Assembly (NCBI GenBank): GCA_900317745.1
Contig: ONHW01000002.1
Span: 239,557-303,556, forward strand
Direction of reading: 5' to 3'
Source: an uncultured Bacteroidales bacterium
Lineage (GTDB): Bacteria > Bacteroidota > Bacteroidia > Bacteroidales > Paludibacteraceae
Length of the DNA: 64,000 nt
Shown: one piece after another, positions 43,275-53,857 of the stretch
Numbering within the stretch: position 1 is the stretch's first letter
How the letters are laid out: each line of letters starts with the position of its first letter
Position numbers and translations under genes: made by a program
The notes under the pieces: generated by a model
Seen by the model: only the letters and a program-made list of their open reading frames with translations
What the model was told of the DNA's origin: nothing
Databases searched by the model: none

Positions 43275-46200
43275 TTACTTCTCCATTACCATAGCACCGC
43301 GTGCGTCATACATCTTATTATCGCGTACGATGTACAGCAACCCGTCAATCAGCACTTTTCTGACATCTGATTTCTGATCTCCGATATCTGATGTCTCTAT
43401 CTCCGTCGGCATATTGTGTATCGGCGAGATCTCCAGAACAAAGCGCTCGTTGTACGTACCTTCCTCCAGCGAAACGGTGTAATCCACTGCGCTGAGGCTG
43501 GTGCGAATGCCTGTCTCCTGGTCGATTAGCGTTACGCCTACGCCCTCCGTTCCTTCGGGGATAGCAAAGGTATAATCACCATTGGCGGCAATCTTCACAC
43601 CTACAGGTACAACAGTTGTCTGACCGCTCATCGGCAGGCAGTTGGCTGCTGATTCGGTAACTGTGTTGCCATCGTCCATAGCAGTTGTGATCATTGTGAA
43701 GATGTTGGCTTTGTTAGCGTTCATCTCTTTGCTCAGATCGTAGTTGAAGTCAAATCCTGTTGTCACATTCTCTTCGTCCGTCAGGCGAACAAACGTTTGG
43801 TCGGCTTTCTCCTCGCCCTGCAGCAACTCCAGTCTGAACTCAGCACTCGTCGGTTGGTTGTCGTTCTTGCGTGCGACTACGCTTGACGGAGTAGCATTGA
43901 CCGCTGACCAGTAGATTGACGCTCCGGCATACTGTACCATATAGGAGTACGTCGCTTTGAACGAGAACGTTGCCGATCTTGTTACCGACAGCGAGTTGTC
44001 AGTAGAGTTCCACTCGTACAGGTACGGTAAGCTCGGAGTAGACCAATCGATAGTTCCGTCATCATCACTCCAGTCAATCGTTGAACCACCACTAGTCGGC
44101 TTCAAAGCGCTGCTGTAATTAGCGAAGCTCGGAACACCGATTACGTGCCAGTAACTGTCTTTCACGCGACGGTCATCACCACCTTCGAAGCGTGGCCCGA
44201 TAGTACATTCATATCCTTCCTGGTCAATCTCTACCAGACGGTTGGTAGCGGCAATATTGCCTATATCGCCAGACGACGGGAAGTAAACATACACATCTTG
44301 TACGCCATTGTTCCAGATTGATGAGCTTTCGGTCATCTCATCCAAGTCAAGAGCAAGGATGTAGCCCTCGAATGCTTTGAGCGTGAAGCTGCTGCGCTGT
44401 GAAGGCAGAACGAACTTCCAGTAGCTATCAGAATCTGCCCAGAAACCATTCTTTGCACGACCCTTGCCGTCGTAGTATTCGATAATCCAGTGCGTGCCAT
44501 AAGTACCAAAGCCGAATACATCGCTCAGTTTTACATCAAACGGGAACGATATGTAGAACAAGTCGCGTTTGTAACGGCTGTCAGTTGTCGTGGCATGTCC
44601 GCCGTCTTTCTCTTTGCCGTTAACCGTCCACTTGTTGAACTTCATTGCACCATATACGGTCTTGACATCCGACAGAGCACCGCTACCGGTGAAGTTGATC
44701 TGCTGGGCATCCTCCTGGTGCTCACGAATAATCATCAGGTCGGCGTTGATAGCAAGGTCAGTGGTGATATCGCCTTCCGGTATGAATGCTTTCATCAGAC
44801 GGTTTGTCTTGAAGTCATAAACTACACGAATCTCGTATTGGTTTGCATCCGAACCACCAAGCAACGGCTCGGTAGTTGCGTCCGAACGGGCACCTTCTGC
44901 GCCGTAGAAGTACTGAATCTTGTTGTTGTACTTCGCGGTCAGTTTAATGCGTGCACCCGGTTGAGCTTTAACAGTCGCTTCATATATCCAGTTCTGGTCA
45001 TCGGTGAAGTTCATCTCGTACTCATTCAGATATTCAACTTTTCCACCAGCGGCAGTGGTCAGAGCTGTTCCTGCTTCGTTGAACATCTTGTCATCACCTT
45101 CCAATACCAGGAATCGGTCAGATACATTCGACGAACCGCTGATATATGCACGGCTTACTTTGTTTGTGCGGTGATCCCACATGAAACGTACATTACCGTA
45201 AACAGCAATATACTCACCCGTATACGAGTCGCCAACCAGCGTATCTGAGATGCACTCACTATAGTCGTTGGCTATACAGAATTTAATGTTAGTGCCGGTA
45301 TTAACGTAACGCATAAAGTAGTGCGTGAAGCCACTCTTCTCTTCTGCATACTCCGAGTATGTCATAGTGTTCGTACCGGATGTCTTATAGTTTGCCCAAC
45401 CGCCGTCCGATGCGTCGGTACGGATGTAGAAGTTGCCGACATAACCGCCGTCAAACGCTACGGTTGCCTCCATACTGCCGTTCTGTGTAACCTTGAAGTT
45501 GTAGATACCTGTTGAAGTGATTCCGCTCAGGTCAACATCGCTCTGCTTAACCCAAGTCTGTGCGCCTGTGCCCGGATCAATGGCGGTACACTTCTGGAGT
45601 TCGACGGTTGCGTTTGCTCCAACGGCTTTGCTTACGTAGAACGAAACAATATCCTCGGCATCTGCTTTCGCCTTGATTACGCGTGACGGGTGTTGCCAAG
45701 CGGCTGTGTGCGCGCCGTTTGACCATGTAGCACGATCCTTGTAAACCAATCGCCAATCGTTTGTTGATACAGGATAGGTTACATTTACCATCGGCTTACC
45801 GGTAGCGAACGAAACGGTAATCTCGTAATTACCTGTTGCTTCTGTATGCAAGCCGCAACGTCTGCCGTTCTCACTTGCTCCATCGCTCGTGAAATCCCAT
45901 GGCAGCGTGGTGGTGCTGGCATATATATCCGAAGTGTTGGTGTACCACAGATTATTGGTGTTGCTTGTGGCTTCCTTCTTCAGCATAAAGCCGTAGGTGT
46001 AGTTTGCACTCGGGAAGTTTACTGTAGCCTTGAACTCATATCCGCCGGCTATATCGGCAGTCAGTAGTACAGGTGTACCGGCTACGGCTGATCCGCCGGA
46101 GCCTTCTTTATAAGTGTTGGCATACACCTTGTATCCCGGGTCGGTGGAGTTGTACTTCATCCAGCAGCCTGTGCGGTAGTATGTACCTCCGTTGCGTCCT

Positions 46201-49200
46201 TCCTTGTCACCGTTGTACGGGATGAACATCGTTGCTTCGGAAGCAAAGTCGCCACGACCGATAAACTCGCCTTGGTAGAACAAGCCGTATGTACCTACGT
46301 TATCTGTTGAGGCATATCCCTTGTTGTCGAACGCAATATTCGTCTTCCAACTGGAGACAATAGCGTCAGGAATAACGCAGGAGAATATATCCGACTCGCC
46401 CATCTGAGTCATTTCGAAATACGGCTTTCCGTTTTGTCCGGGAACGGTAGCACCACCTGCTTCACCGAAGTAAGCATCAAATGTTACATATACATGCTCC
46501 CAACCCAGATTGTTCTTGAAGTAAACGGTAGGAATAGCCGAATAGTTTGCCGTGATGGTTGTGGCTGCGGTAACATTGACTGTGGTTGTTGCGCTGGATG
46601 CGTTAGCAAATGTTGCGCTTGTGCCTGTCCAACCGGTAAACGTGTAGCCCAAGAACTCAGGTGCTGTAATCTCCGGTGCCAAGGCTGTCTCCGATGCGGT
46701 AGTCGAGCCGTTGGGCTTGAGTGTTACATCGCCGCTCTTATACTGGATGGTTACGGAGTACGTATCCTCAAAACGTGCGTAGATCGTGTGGTTAGCAGCG
46801 TTGCTAACAATTGTTTCGGCAGTTACTTGTATGCCTGCGCCGGAAGCTGTTGTGTACCAGCCTGCAAATACCTTGGCATCTTTGGTAGCCTCGGGCAAAT
46901 CGCCGTATGCCGCATCAAACGTCACCCTCTTGCTTGCAGTGCCGCATGTACCGCCGTTCGTTGTAGCATCGAATGTTACGGTGTATTCGTTTGGCGTGTA
47001 TTGAGCATAAACGGTTGCGTTGGCTGCAATGTCATTCAGCTCGTTGTCGCTTTCGCCCATTGTACCAACGGTTGTGTTGCCGTCAGCAGTTGTGTACCAG
47101 CCTTTGAAGGTATAACCGGTTGCAGGTGTTTGCGTGAATGTTATTTCGTCGCCTGCGGCTACATAGTCACCGCTTGTCAGCGCACCGCCGGCAGTTGTAG
47201 CGGATGCCGTTACTGCTGAACCGCCAGTTCCATAACCGAACGTAACAGTATAAGCTGTCGGGAATTCAACGCGCAATGCTTTGGTTGAGGTGTTGAATAC
47301 AAATGTATAGTTTCCTGCAACATCGGTGGTTACTCGTATGTTGTCACCATCAGCAGCAGTCAGACCGGTTGCTGAGTAGGATGCGCGAGTAAGTGATGTA
47401 GATGCTTTCGTGTACCACTCGGCGTTATAAACAGGTTTGAACTTATAAGTAGTCTTGGCAGCAAGACTCTTGACGTATTTAACCTCGTTTGCAGCATCTC
47501 CGGGTACCATATCAAAGTATGTATATTCCTCGCTGCTTCCTCCTCCGTTAATCATCAATTGCGGGTCAAATGACGGACAACTCATCGAGCCCATTCGTTT
47601 GTGACCTTCCTCGTTATTTTCAGTTGGAGAATACCAATAACATGTCTCGGTAAACGGATTGTCGAAATCGTCAGTTTTTACAAGGTCTGCTGCGGCTGCA
47701 TTTGCTCCATGACATACTACAAATTGGTTGAACTCGTTTGATATATTGTAACTATACCATTTGTAAATTGTTCCGGTTACGACAGGTTCTCCCATACTTG
47801 CTCCGGGATATGATGCATTTTCGGTAAATGCTCCGCCACAGTCATTGGACGTCCACGCATATACTTTTGGAATCTCATCTCCCACAGCTGTACGCACATG
47901 GATTGTCGTTGTTCCTGCGGCACGGGTCGTAAGTGTTGCTGTGTTTGCGCTAATTGCTGTTCCGGCAAAGTTGGTAGCATAGGCTTTTACATTATATGTT
48001 GTACCTGCCGTCAACCCGGTTATGCCTCCCCAGAACCAACCGTTTTCTTCTGATGTACAGCTACTGGGAATTGGATATTTCGTCTCGCCAATCATGAAGC
48101 CCACTTCTACCATGTCGCGTGCCCGTGTGCCATCATTGCCGAAGTTTGTTATTTCTGCAGTCAGGCGCAACTGGTTGGTGTTGACAACATACGTACCTGC
48201 ATCGTTAGGCCTTATCTCAACCGTAGGAGCAACTACTGCTGTAAGTGTGCCGTTACTGTTAGCAGTCACGTACCAACTGGTGCCCTCGGCATAATCACCA
48301 ACTTCAAGATCTGTCGTCTTTGTGGCATCGCCATCTGCACTTAGAAGAAAGCCTTCGTATTTGCTGCTTAACGTGACTGTGTACCAATTGCCACTAATGT
48401 TTGAGCACAAAGTACCCGGATATCCTGCATTTTCTCCATTTGCTCCCCATGTGAATAGTTTCATTTGCCCCCAACTAAAGGCATCGCGAACGTTGATGTC
48501 CCATTTGCGGTAGATGGTGATGGTGTTAGTGTATGGCGTACCACCGTTAACAGTCATCTTGACGGTATAAATCTGCAATGCAGCATAGTCGCTTGTGCTG
48601 AATTCCGGAGATACGGATTGAGTAGTGCTATGGGTTGTTGCGGTGATGCTGTTAAATGTCTGTGTTGAGCCGATCTTGTTAGCAGGTAGAGTGTTGTTCC
48701 CTTTGAAGAACTCGTACTCGATAGTTTTTGAGCCCGAAACCAAGTTCGCACCTTCGGCAGTAAGAGTAACCGAACCATCGGCGTATGCGCTCTCATTGTC
48801 TGAAGTCAGATATACGCTAGGTGGGAAAGTAACGGATATTGATGGGGTTGCTGCTGTGGAGAAATCTATCTTGAAGGTATAATCTCCTGCTTCTGAGGTG
48901 TTTATCGTGCAATCATTATACGAACCGGCCACAAAGGTTAAATCATTTGTTGATCCTGTGATTGTTGAGGTGTTTCCTTTCCAGTTACTACCTCCTTCTA
49001 CCACTTGGAATGTATATGTAGTGCTTGCTGCAAGGCTTAACGTGCAGTATGCAATATTTCCTGTCGAACCACCCGACGGTTTTACAAATGGGTTACTACT
49101 TGTATTCCATGAGTTGAAACTACCGGCTATCGTCCATGTTGTGCTCCTGTCTTCCGCATAGTTAGCTTGCGCAGTTGCAGCTGCACCATTGCCGTTTGTG

Positions 49201-51365
49201 CGAACAGTAATAGACAAATCTGTTGCTGCGTTTCCACTTGTAACTACCAGATTGCTTGAAAGAGTCCATCCGGCGAAGGTGTACCCTGTACCCGGAGTTG
49301 TGGCTGTCAGTGTTGCAGTAGTGGCTATACCAATTGAAGATTTAGTTTTTGTCGGAATAGCATAACTCGGGTCGCCGGCATCATAACTATTTGATGTGGT
49401 CAGAGTGGACATCTTCTCTTCCCATTGTGCATACAACGTCAAAGTCGGATCATCATAATCCCACTTCTTGTTGCCGGATTTGGTATAGCCCGATACAGAG
49501 GCTACCAATGTGCCATCTGTATCAATGACTTTTACACCGCCACTTGATGCTGTCCAGTAACCGGTAAATGTATAGCCGGATTTTGCAGGATTGACTAACG
49601 GATTAGTCGATAATGTCGTATTTCCGTGTGTCGCAGTTACGGGACCTGCTGTACCACCAGAGCCAATGCCTTTATTCAGAGTAATCGACGTTGTCTTCTG
49701 TACAAAATGTGCATACCTTTTTGTATCAGCTGACAAACTGAAAGTTAGCGGGTTTTCCGTTGAAACCGGATCACCGGTTATCCACCCTGGGTACCAGCTA
49801 TCAAATTTATAGTCATCGTCAGTTGCTGTTGCTGTCAAGGTTACGCTTGTTCCGGACAGGTATGTTGAGCTGGATGTTAAGGGATCGTCTGAATCATCTA
49901 CAGCGGTAACACTACCATAGGAGGTCTCCCCACTACGCGCACCGAACTGAAGTGTATAATAGGTCAAATCTTCCACAAACGTAGCTGTCAAAGTGGCTGC
50001 AGTACCTGCACCACCACCGGTTACTGTAGTTGGGTTGTCAGTTGTGCTGCTGATGGACGCACCGCCGGTGATAGACCAGCTGGAGAATCTATATCCTGAA
50101 ATAGCCATAGCGGTTACCGCAGGTGTGGTTGCTACACCGGCCAACGTACTCGTAACTGTCTCGCCTCCAACTTGGAATGTGCCTTTGCCACTTGGAGAAG
50201 CAACTAACGTAACGGTAGATTTATTCTCTGACCATGCGGCGTAGAGAGTATATGTGGATTCTGTATTACCCCATGTAGCATTACTGGATCCATCTGCGTT
50301 GTATAATTTTGGACCATTTCCCCCAGGTGCACCCCAATAACCGCCAAACGTATATCCGGTCTTGGTCGGCACGGTAATTGCCGGCATAGCTTCACCATAA
50401 GTTGCTGTTACACTTGTCGAACCGGAAGTGGTAGCGCCAGCGTTATTCAAGGTAATAGTAGTTCGTTTCTTTTTGTAATAAGCATAATAGGTTGCATTGG
50501 CCGTTGGATAAATGGTCAATGTTTTACTTGTGGTCTGCTGTGTACCGGATGAGTTGTACCAACCAACAAAATCATAGCCGGTAGCATCTGCGGCTGTCAA
50601 AGTTGTAGTCGCCGTGTAACCGCAAGATATAGTGCCGGAACTGAGTGAGGTTGCAGAAGCGCAACTATTATACGTGGTAAATTTCTTGGAACTCGCTGAA
50701 AGAGTACCCGGTGAGGTCGTTTCACTATAAGAACTTCCACCATCAGAAGATACTTTCGCTTTAACCGTAATGGTTTTGTTCATGGAAGTATAAGCGTTGC
50801 CTATATAACTAGTACTCAAATTCGCTCTGGTACTAGAGTTTGTTTTAGTTCCAGCCTTGTCAAGTTTGATAACGTAGTAATTATTTCCGTTGAATCCATA
50901 GTTTGTCTGGGTGTTGGTAAGGTTAGCACCGTAAGATGTCATGTTAGATTCGCTACCCATACTCGCATCATCACCACCCCAAGAACTGGTTGCTGCAAAG
51001 AAGCGCACATTGCTATACCCGCTCCATGTACCTGCAGAGCGTTTGTGTACATACAATTTTGTATTTGCAACAACAGTCATAGGGTATCCATTAGTGTTGT
51101 TGATAACGAAATAGATATTGCTATAACTCCAATTCGCAGCGGAGTTGTCCATGTAAATTATAGCGTTTTGTTGGACGTCTGCTCCCCACATCTCTCCCAC
51201 ACCTAAGGTGAGCAGTAGGGCAAGGATTACCCCGAACAGCGAGGTGTTCTTGAGGCTCATCGAGCCAATCCTAGACCTTATACCTCCATGCATACGGCCT
51301 AACGTGTTGTCATTCTTTGCCTTCGAGCCTTTCCCGCTCCCCGGCAATTGTGTTAAGTTTTTCAT
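43275..51365 (-). CDS. Giant adhesin: InlB B-repeats with starch-binding-like modules
   Basis: 2696 residues. The long positively charged start (MKNLTQLPGSGKGSKAKNDN) and hydrophobic LFGVILALLLTLGVGEMWG form an extended signal peptide. Listeria-Bacteroides (InlB B) repeats of the GYTFxGWY type recur at about 230-660 and 1370-1560. Near 960, 1160 and 1615 there are modules with W-x-W patterns and WYTVTL-like strands (e.g. VYAWTSNDCGGAF, AFSWGQMKLFTWG) like CBM26 starch-binding domains. The last 40 residues (RKVLIDGLLYIVRDNKMYDA) resemble the C-terminal tag of the LRR protein. It should be a surface-exposed, carbohydrate-binding protein. Near-identical copies of its 5' end lie upstream. Confidence 0.85.
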   Translation of the reverse strand: MKNLTQLPGSGKGSKAKNDNTLGRMHGGIRSRIGSMSLKNTSLFGVILALLLTLGVGEMWGADVQQNAIIYMDNSAANWSYSNIYFVINNTNGYPMTVVANTKLYVHKRSAGTWSGYSNVRFFAATSSWGGDDASMGSESNMTSYGANLTNTQTNYGFNGNNYYVIKLDKAGTKTNSSTRANLSTSYIGNAYTSMNKTITVKAKVSSDGGSSYSETTSPGTLSASSKKFTTYNSCASATSLSSGTISCGYTATTTLTAADATGYDFVGWYNSSGTQQTTSKTLTIYPTANATYYAYYKKKRTTITLNNAGATTSGSTSVTATYGEAMPAITVPTKTGYTFGGYWGAPGGNGPKLYNADGSSNATWGNTESTYTLYAAWSENKSTVTLVASPSGKGTFQVGGETVTSTLAGVATTPAVTAMAISGYRFSSWSITGGASISSTTDNPTTVTGGGAGTAATLTATFVEDLTYYTLQFGARSGETSYGSVTAVDDSDDPLTSSSTYLSGTSVTLTATATDDDYKFDSWYPGWITGDPVSTENPLTFSLSADTKRYAHFVQKTTSITLNKGIGSGGTAGPVTATHGNTTLSTNPLVNPAKSGYTFTGYWTASSGGVKVIDTDGTLVASVSGYTKSGNKKWDYDDPTLTLYAQWEEKMSTLTTSNSYDAGDPSYAIPTKTKSSIGIATTATLTATTPGTGYTFAGWTLSSNLVVTSGNAATDLSITVRTNGNGAAATAQANYAEDRSTTWTIAGSFNSWNTSSNPFVKPSGGSTGNIAYCTLSLAASTTYTFQVVEGGSNWKGNTSTITGSTNDLTFVAGSYNDCTINTSEAGDYTFKIDFSTAATPSISVTFPPSVYLTSDNESAYADGSVTLTAEGANLVSGSKTIEYEFFKGNNTLPANKIGSTQTFNSITATTHSTTQSVSPEFSTSDYAALQIYTVKMTVNGGTPYTNTITIYRKWDINVRDAFSWGQMKLFTWGANGENAGYPGTLCSNISGNWYTVTLSSKYEGFLLSADGDATKTTDLEVGDYAEGTSWYVTANSNGTLTAVVAPTVEIRPNDAGTYVVNTNQLRLTAEITNFGNDGTRARDMVEVGFMIGETKYPIPSSCTSEENGWFWGGITGLTAGTTYNVKAYATNFAGTAISANTATLTTRAAGTTTIHVRTAVGDEIPKVYAWTSNDCGGAFTENASYPGASMGEPVVTGTIYKWYSYNISNEFNQFVVCHGANAAAADLVKTDDFDNPFTETCYWYSPTENNEEGHKRMGSMSCPSFDPQLMINGGGSSEEYTYFDMVPGDAANEVKYVKSLAAKTTYKFKPVYNAEWYTKASTSLTRASYSATGLTAADGDNIRVTTDVAGNYTFVFNTSTKALRVEFPTAYTVTFGYGTGGSAVTASATTAGGALTSGDYVAAGDEITFTQTPATGYTFKGWYTTADGNTTVGTMGESDNELNDIAANATVYAQYTPNEYTVTFDATTNGGTCGTASKRVTFDAAYGDLPEATKDAKVFAGWYTTASGAGIQVTAETIVSNAANHTIYARFEDTYSVTIQYKSGDVTLKPNGSTTASETALAPEITAPEFLGYTFTGWTGTSATFANASSATTTVNVTAATTITANYSAIPTVYFKNNLGWEHVYVTFDAYFGEAGGATVPGQNGKPYFEMTQMGESDIFSCVIPDAIVSSWKTNIAFDNKGYASTDNVGTYGLFYQGEFIGRGDFASEATMFIPYNGDKEGRNGGTYYRTGCWMKYNSTDPGYKVYANTYKEGSGGSAVAGTPVLLTADIAGGYEFKATVNFPSANYTYGFMLKKEATSNTNNLWYTNTSDIYASTTTLPWDFTSDGASENGRRCGLHTEATGNYEITVSFATGKPMVNVTYPVSTNDWRLVYKDRATWSNGAHTAAWQHPSRVIKAKADAEDIVSFYVSKAVGANATVELQKCTAIDPGTGAQTWVKQSDVDLSGITSTGIYNFKVTQNGSMEATVAFDGGYVGNFYIRTDASDGGWANYKTSGTNTMTYSEYAEEKSGFTHYFMRYVNTGTNIKFCIANDYSECISDTLVGDSYTGEYIAVYGNVRFMWDHRTNKVSRAYISGSSNVSDRFLVLEGDDKMFNEAGTALTTAAGGKVEYLNEYEMNFTDDQNWIYEATVKAQPGARIKLTAKYNNKIQYFYGAEGARSDATTEPLLGGSDANQYEIRVVYDFKTNRLMKAFIPEGDITTDLAINADLMIIREHQEDAQQINFTGSGALSDVKTVYGAMKFNKWTVNGKEKDGGHATTTDSRYKRDLFYISFPFDVKLSDVFGFGTYGTHWIIEYYDGKGRAKNGFWADSDSYWKFVLPSQRSSFTLKAFEGYILALDLDEMTESSSIWNNGVQDVYVYFPSSGDIGNIAATNRLVEIDQEGYECTIGPRFEGGDDRRVKDSYWHVIGVPSFANYSSALKPTSGGSTIDWSDDDGTIDWSTPSLPYLYEWNSTDNSLSVTRSATFSFKATYSYMVQYAGASIYWSAVNATPSSVVARKNDNQPTSAEFRLELLQGEEKADQTFVRLTDEENVTTGFDFNYDLSKEMNANKANIFTMITTAMDDGNTVTESAANCLPMSGQTTVVPVGVKIAANGDYTFAIPEGTEGVGVTLIDQETGIRTSLSAVDYTVSLEEGTYNERFVLEISPIHNMPTEIETSDIGDQKSDVRKVLIDGLLYIVRDNKMYDARGAMVMEK

Positions 51366-51395
51366 CTGTATTTGATTTTTATTTGTTATTATCGG
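51184..51395 (-). repeat. Adhesin leader, copy 1 (in place)
   Basis: The first 60 codons of the adhesin and about 30 bases of its leader. The same DNA recurs at 52317, 53413 and 54788, in front of other genes. Confidence 0.9.
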
Positions 51396-52267
51396 TGGAT
51401 GTATAATTTCTTTTTAAGTTCGTCTATCATTGTTGTGCTTAATTGCGTGAATGCGAACAACTTCTTACCTGCATCTTTAAGTGACGCCCCAATGAGGTAT
51501 ATTGTTTCGTCATCCAATATGAGGAAACGGTCGTGAATTGAGTTTGCCTGATGCAGCGTAAGTCCGCCATATTGACTGTTGAATCTCTTTTCTGCCAGTA
51601 GCAGCACTTCCGATAGCTCTTTCGTATAGATTTTCACTTGTACTCCGTTCTTTTTCTCGCTCATCATTGTCAGCACCGACTCGTCCACATAGTTGTCAAT
51701 CAGTAATATAGATTTCTTCGCCGACTTAATCAACTGCTCAATAAATTCGAATGCGTCATATATCTGCCCGTCTGCAAATATGCCTTCTCTTGGCGGTAAG
51801 GATGTGCGGACAAAGTATTCTATTTGCTGTTCGGTTTTTGATACACGTTGCTCCAGATTCTCCAGCCGATTGCTTATCGCATAGCCGTGCAGTAAATAGT
51901 TTTTTAGAACAATGTTTGCCCACTGACGGAATTGTGTTCCGCGTTTGCTCTTTACACGGTAGCCGACAGATATTATCACGTCTAAATTGTAAAATTTAGT
52001 CAAGCGGCGCTTTTCTTTTCCTCCTTCTTCTTGAACTTGTAAGAAATCCTTACATGTTGCCGATTGGATTAATTCTTGTTCCCTATAAATGTTTCCAATG
52101 TGGAGGGTAATGTTTTGCGAGGTGGTGTCAAACAACTGTGCCATTTGTTTTTGGCTTAGCCATACTGTATCTTCTGCCAATTGTACATCTAATTGTACAG
52201 CATGGTCTGTGCTGTGATAAACAACAATATTTTCTGTCGGATTGTATGTTTGTATAGCGTTGCTCAT
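51389..52267 (-). CDS. RhuM-like virulence-type protein
   Basis: 292 residues. N-terminal RhuM region: VQLAEDTVWLSQKQMAQLFD, TKFYNLDVIISVGYRVKSKR and GTQFRQWANIVLKNYLL; this is a DNA-binding family found in phages and islands. The C-terminal half (SILLIDNYVDESVLTMMSEK, HDRFLILDDETIYLIG) looks like a phospholipase-D-like/NERD-like module with HxR-type residues. A C-terminal fragment of a relative lies at 25639-25799. Its stop is 24 bases upstream of the adhesin ATG. Confidence 0.8.
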   Translation of the reverse strand: MSNAIQTYNPTENIVVYHSTDHAVQLDVQLAEDTVWLSQKQMAQLFDTTSQNITLHIGNIYREQELIQSATCKDFLQVQEEGGKEKRRLTKFYNLDVIISVGYRVKSKRGTQFRQWANIVLKNYLLHGYAISNRLENLEQRVSKTEQQIEYFVRTSLPPREGIFADGQIYDAFEFIEQLIKSAKKSILLIDNYVDESVLTMMSEKKNGVQVKIYTKELSEVLLLAEKRFNSQYGGLTLHQANSIHDRFLILDDETIYLIGASLKDAGKKLFAFTQLSTTMIDELKKKLYIHR

Positions 52268-52312
52268 TATCCTTGAGTTAATCGTCCAATATTCAATTTT
52301 TCATCCGGTCTA

Positions 52313-52560
52313 TCATCCCCACATCTGTCCGACACCGAGGGTGAGCAGTAGGGTGAGGATTACCCCGAACAGCGAGGTGTTCTTTAGGCTCATCGAGCCA
52401 ATCCTAGACCTTATACCTCCTCGCATACGGCCTAACGTGTTGTCATTCTTTGCCTTCGAGCCTTTCCCGCTCCACGGCAATTGTGTTAAGTTTTTCATCT
52501 GTATTTTCCACGGCAATTGTGTTAAGTTTTTCATCTGTATTTGGTTTTTTAGTTAATATT
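52313..52560 (-). repeat. Adhesin leader, copy 2, with a 36-bp internal duplication
   Basis: Encodes MKNLTQLPWSGKGSKAKNDN and the hydrophobic LFGVILTLLLTLGVGQMWG, then stops. A 36-bp duplication at 52470-52541 repeats the first eight codons. It sits 5' of the RhuM-like gene. Confidence 0.9.
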
Positions 52561-52562
52561 CG

Positions 52563-53240
52563 TTATTTGGAATCTTTATCTTCTTCCTTGTTTGTTTTTG
52601 CTTTGCGCTCCGCATCAATGGCTTCATAACCAACAGGCTTGCGCAATGAGTGTTTGGGATGTGTCAAGTCGTCAACTTTTGTCGAAAGTTCCGCCAACGA
52701 CCGACTGATTGCATCCATCTGCGCACTGACCATCTCATTGGTGTCATTCTGATCGTGTAGGATGTCTTCTATGTAGTCACGTAGTTTTTCAACCTCAAGC
52801 TCTAACTTGTCTTGCCGGATGGCAGTCTCGTTAATAGCAGATAACGTGTTTTTCACATAAACGAAAGCACGCATAATCTGGATGTTCATCTGTATGGCAA
52901 CAGGGCTGCGTAATAACCCCGAAAGCATAGCTACACCTTCCTCTGTGAACGCATGTGGAAGATAACGAGCTCCGCCCCATCTTGTGGTGCCATTTTGGAA
53001 CCTCAAGTTTGTAAACTCCTGATTTGTAAGCTGAAACATAAAGTCTTCAGGGAATCGTTCTATGTTCCTTTGCACTTGTTTGTTCAGCACTTTTGTTTCA
53101 ACTCCGTACAATTGTGCCAAGTCGCTGTCAAGTATCACTCGCTCCCCACGGATGACATGTATCATCTGTTGTACTTTTTCCGGTGTGAGTACTATTGGAG
53201 TCTCTGCCTGTTTTACTATTTCTTTTTTCGCTTTCGCCAT
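52563..53240 (-). CDS. ORF6N domain protein
   Basis: 225 residues. ORF6N DNA-binding region: VIRGERVILDSDLAQLYGVE, KVLNKQVQRNIERFPEDFMF, GGARYLPHAFTEEGVAMLSG. A coiled-coil tail follows (about 120-200), ending in VGYEAIDAERKAKTNKEED. Found in phages and accessory cassettes; the role is unknown. A fragment of the same C-terminus occurs at 56058-56121. A leader copy lies upstream. Confidence 0.85.
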   Translation of the reverse strand: MAKAKKEIVKQAETPIVLTPEKVQQMIHVIRGERVILDSDLAQLYGVETKVLNKQVQRNIERFPEDFMFQLTNQEFTNLRFQNGTTRWGGARYLPHAFTEEGVAMLSGLLRSPVAIQMNIQIMRAFVYVKNTLSAINETAIRQDKLELEVEKLRDYIEDILHDQNDTNEMVSAQMDAISRSLAELSTKVDDLTHPKHSLRKPVGYEAIDAERKAKTNKEEDKDSK

Positions 53241-53343
53241 ATAGTGTTACTATTTCATTATACTTTTATTTCCCCCTTGCACTTTCTGCACTTTTATTTT
53301 TTTTGCATGACCAAGTTGACCATCTTGACCATTTCCCCATCTT

Positions 53344-53535
53344 CACCGCCCTGTTTCTAATCCGTTTTCAATCCATTTTCGGTCCGTTTCTAATCCATTA
53401 TTGATTCATTGCCTAACCAATCCTAAACCTTATACCTCCTCGCATACGGCCTAACGTGTTGTCATTCTTTGCCTTCGAGCCTTTCCCGCTCCACGGCAAT
53501 TGTGTTAAGTTTTTCATCTGTATTTTTATTTGTTA
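53344..53535 (-). repeat. 11-bp array and adhesin leader, copy 3
   Basis: 53413-53535 is a truncated leader copy (MKNLTQLPWSGKGSKAKNDN then a stop after 35 codons). It is joined on its left to an 11-bp tandem array with CTAATCCGTTT and TCAATCCATTT units (about 53344-53415). It lies 5' of the ORF6N gene. Confidence 0.85.
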
Positions 53536-53557
53536 ATTTCGTTATTTGGTGTCTTTT

Positions 53558-53857
53558 TTAAATGGCAATACCGGTGCGCATAATGTCATCGTAAAGCGGT
53601 GACGGATGCGATTTTTCTACCAGTACAGGCTCAATCAGCAGGCTCACTTTGTCCACATCGTGCCATAGGCTTTTGGTGTATGCAAACCAGTTGTCACCGA
53701 TGGTAGGCACAACAACAGCTACATCAATATCACTTTCCGGACGTTGATTACCTTTGCTGTACGAACCGAACATATACACCTGCGCTTCATTGTTGAAACG
53801 TGGCATAATGATCTCTTTGTATCGTTTGACAAGTTTTATAGCTTCTGCTTTATCCAT
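53558..53857 (-). CDS. MNT-type nucleotidyltransferase (antitoxin)
   Basis: 99 residues with MFGSYSKGNQRPESDIDVAV, the GSxxxG...DxD signature of minimal nucleotidyltransferases. Together with the HEPN gene it forms an MNT-HEPN pair, in which the nucleotidyltransferase usually neutralises the HEPN toxin by AMPylation. It overlaps the HEPN gene by 22 bases. Confidence 0.85.
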   Translation of the reverse strand: MDKAEAIKLVKRYKEIIMPRFNNEAQVYMFGSYSKGNQRPESDIDVAVVVPTIGDNWFAYTKSLWHDVDKVSLLIEPVLVEKSHPSPLYDDIMRTGIAI

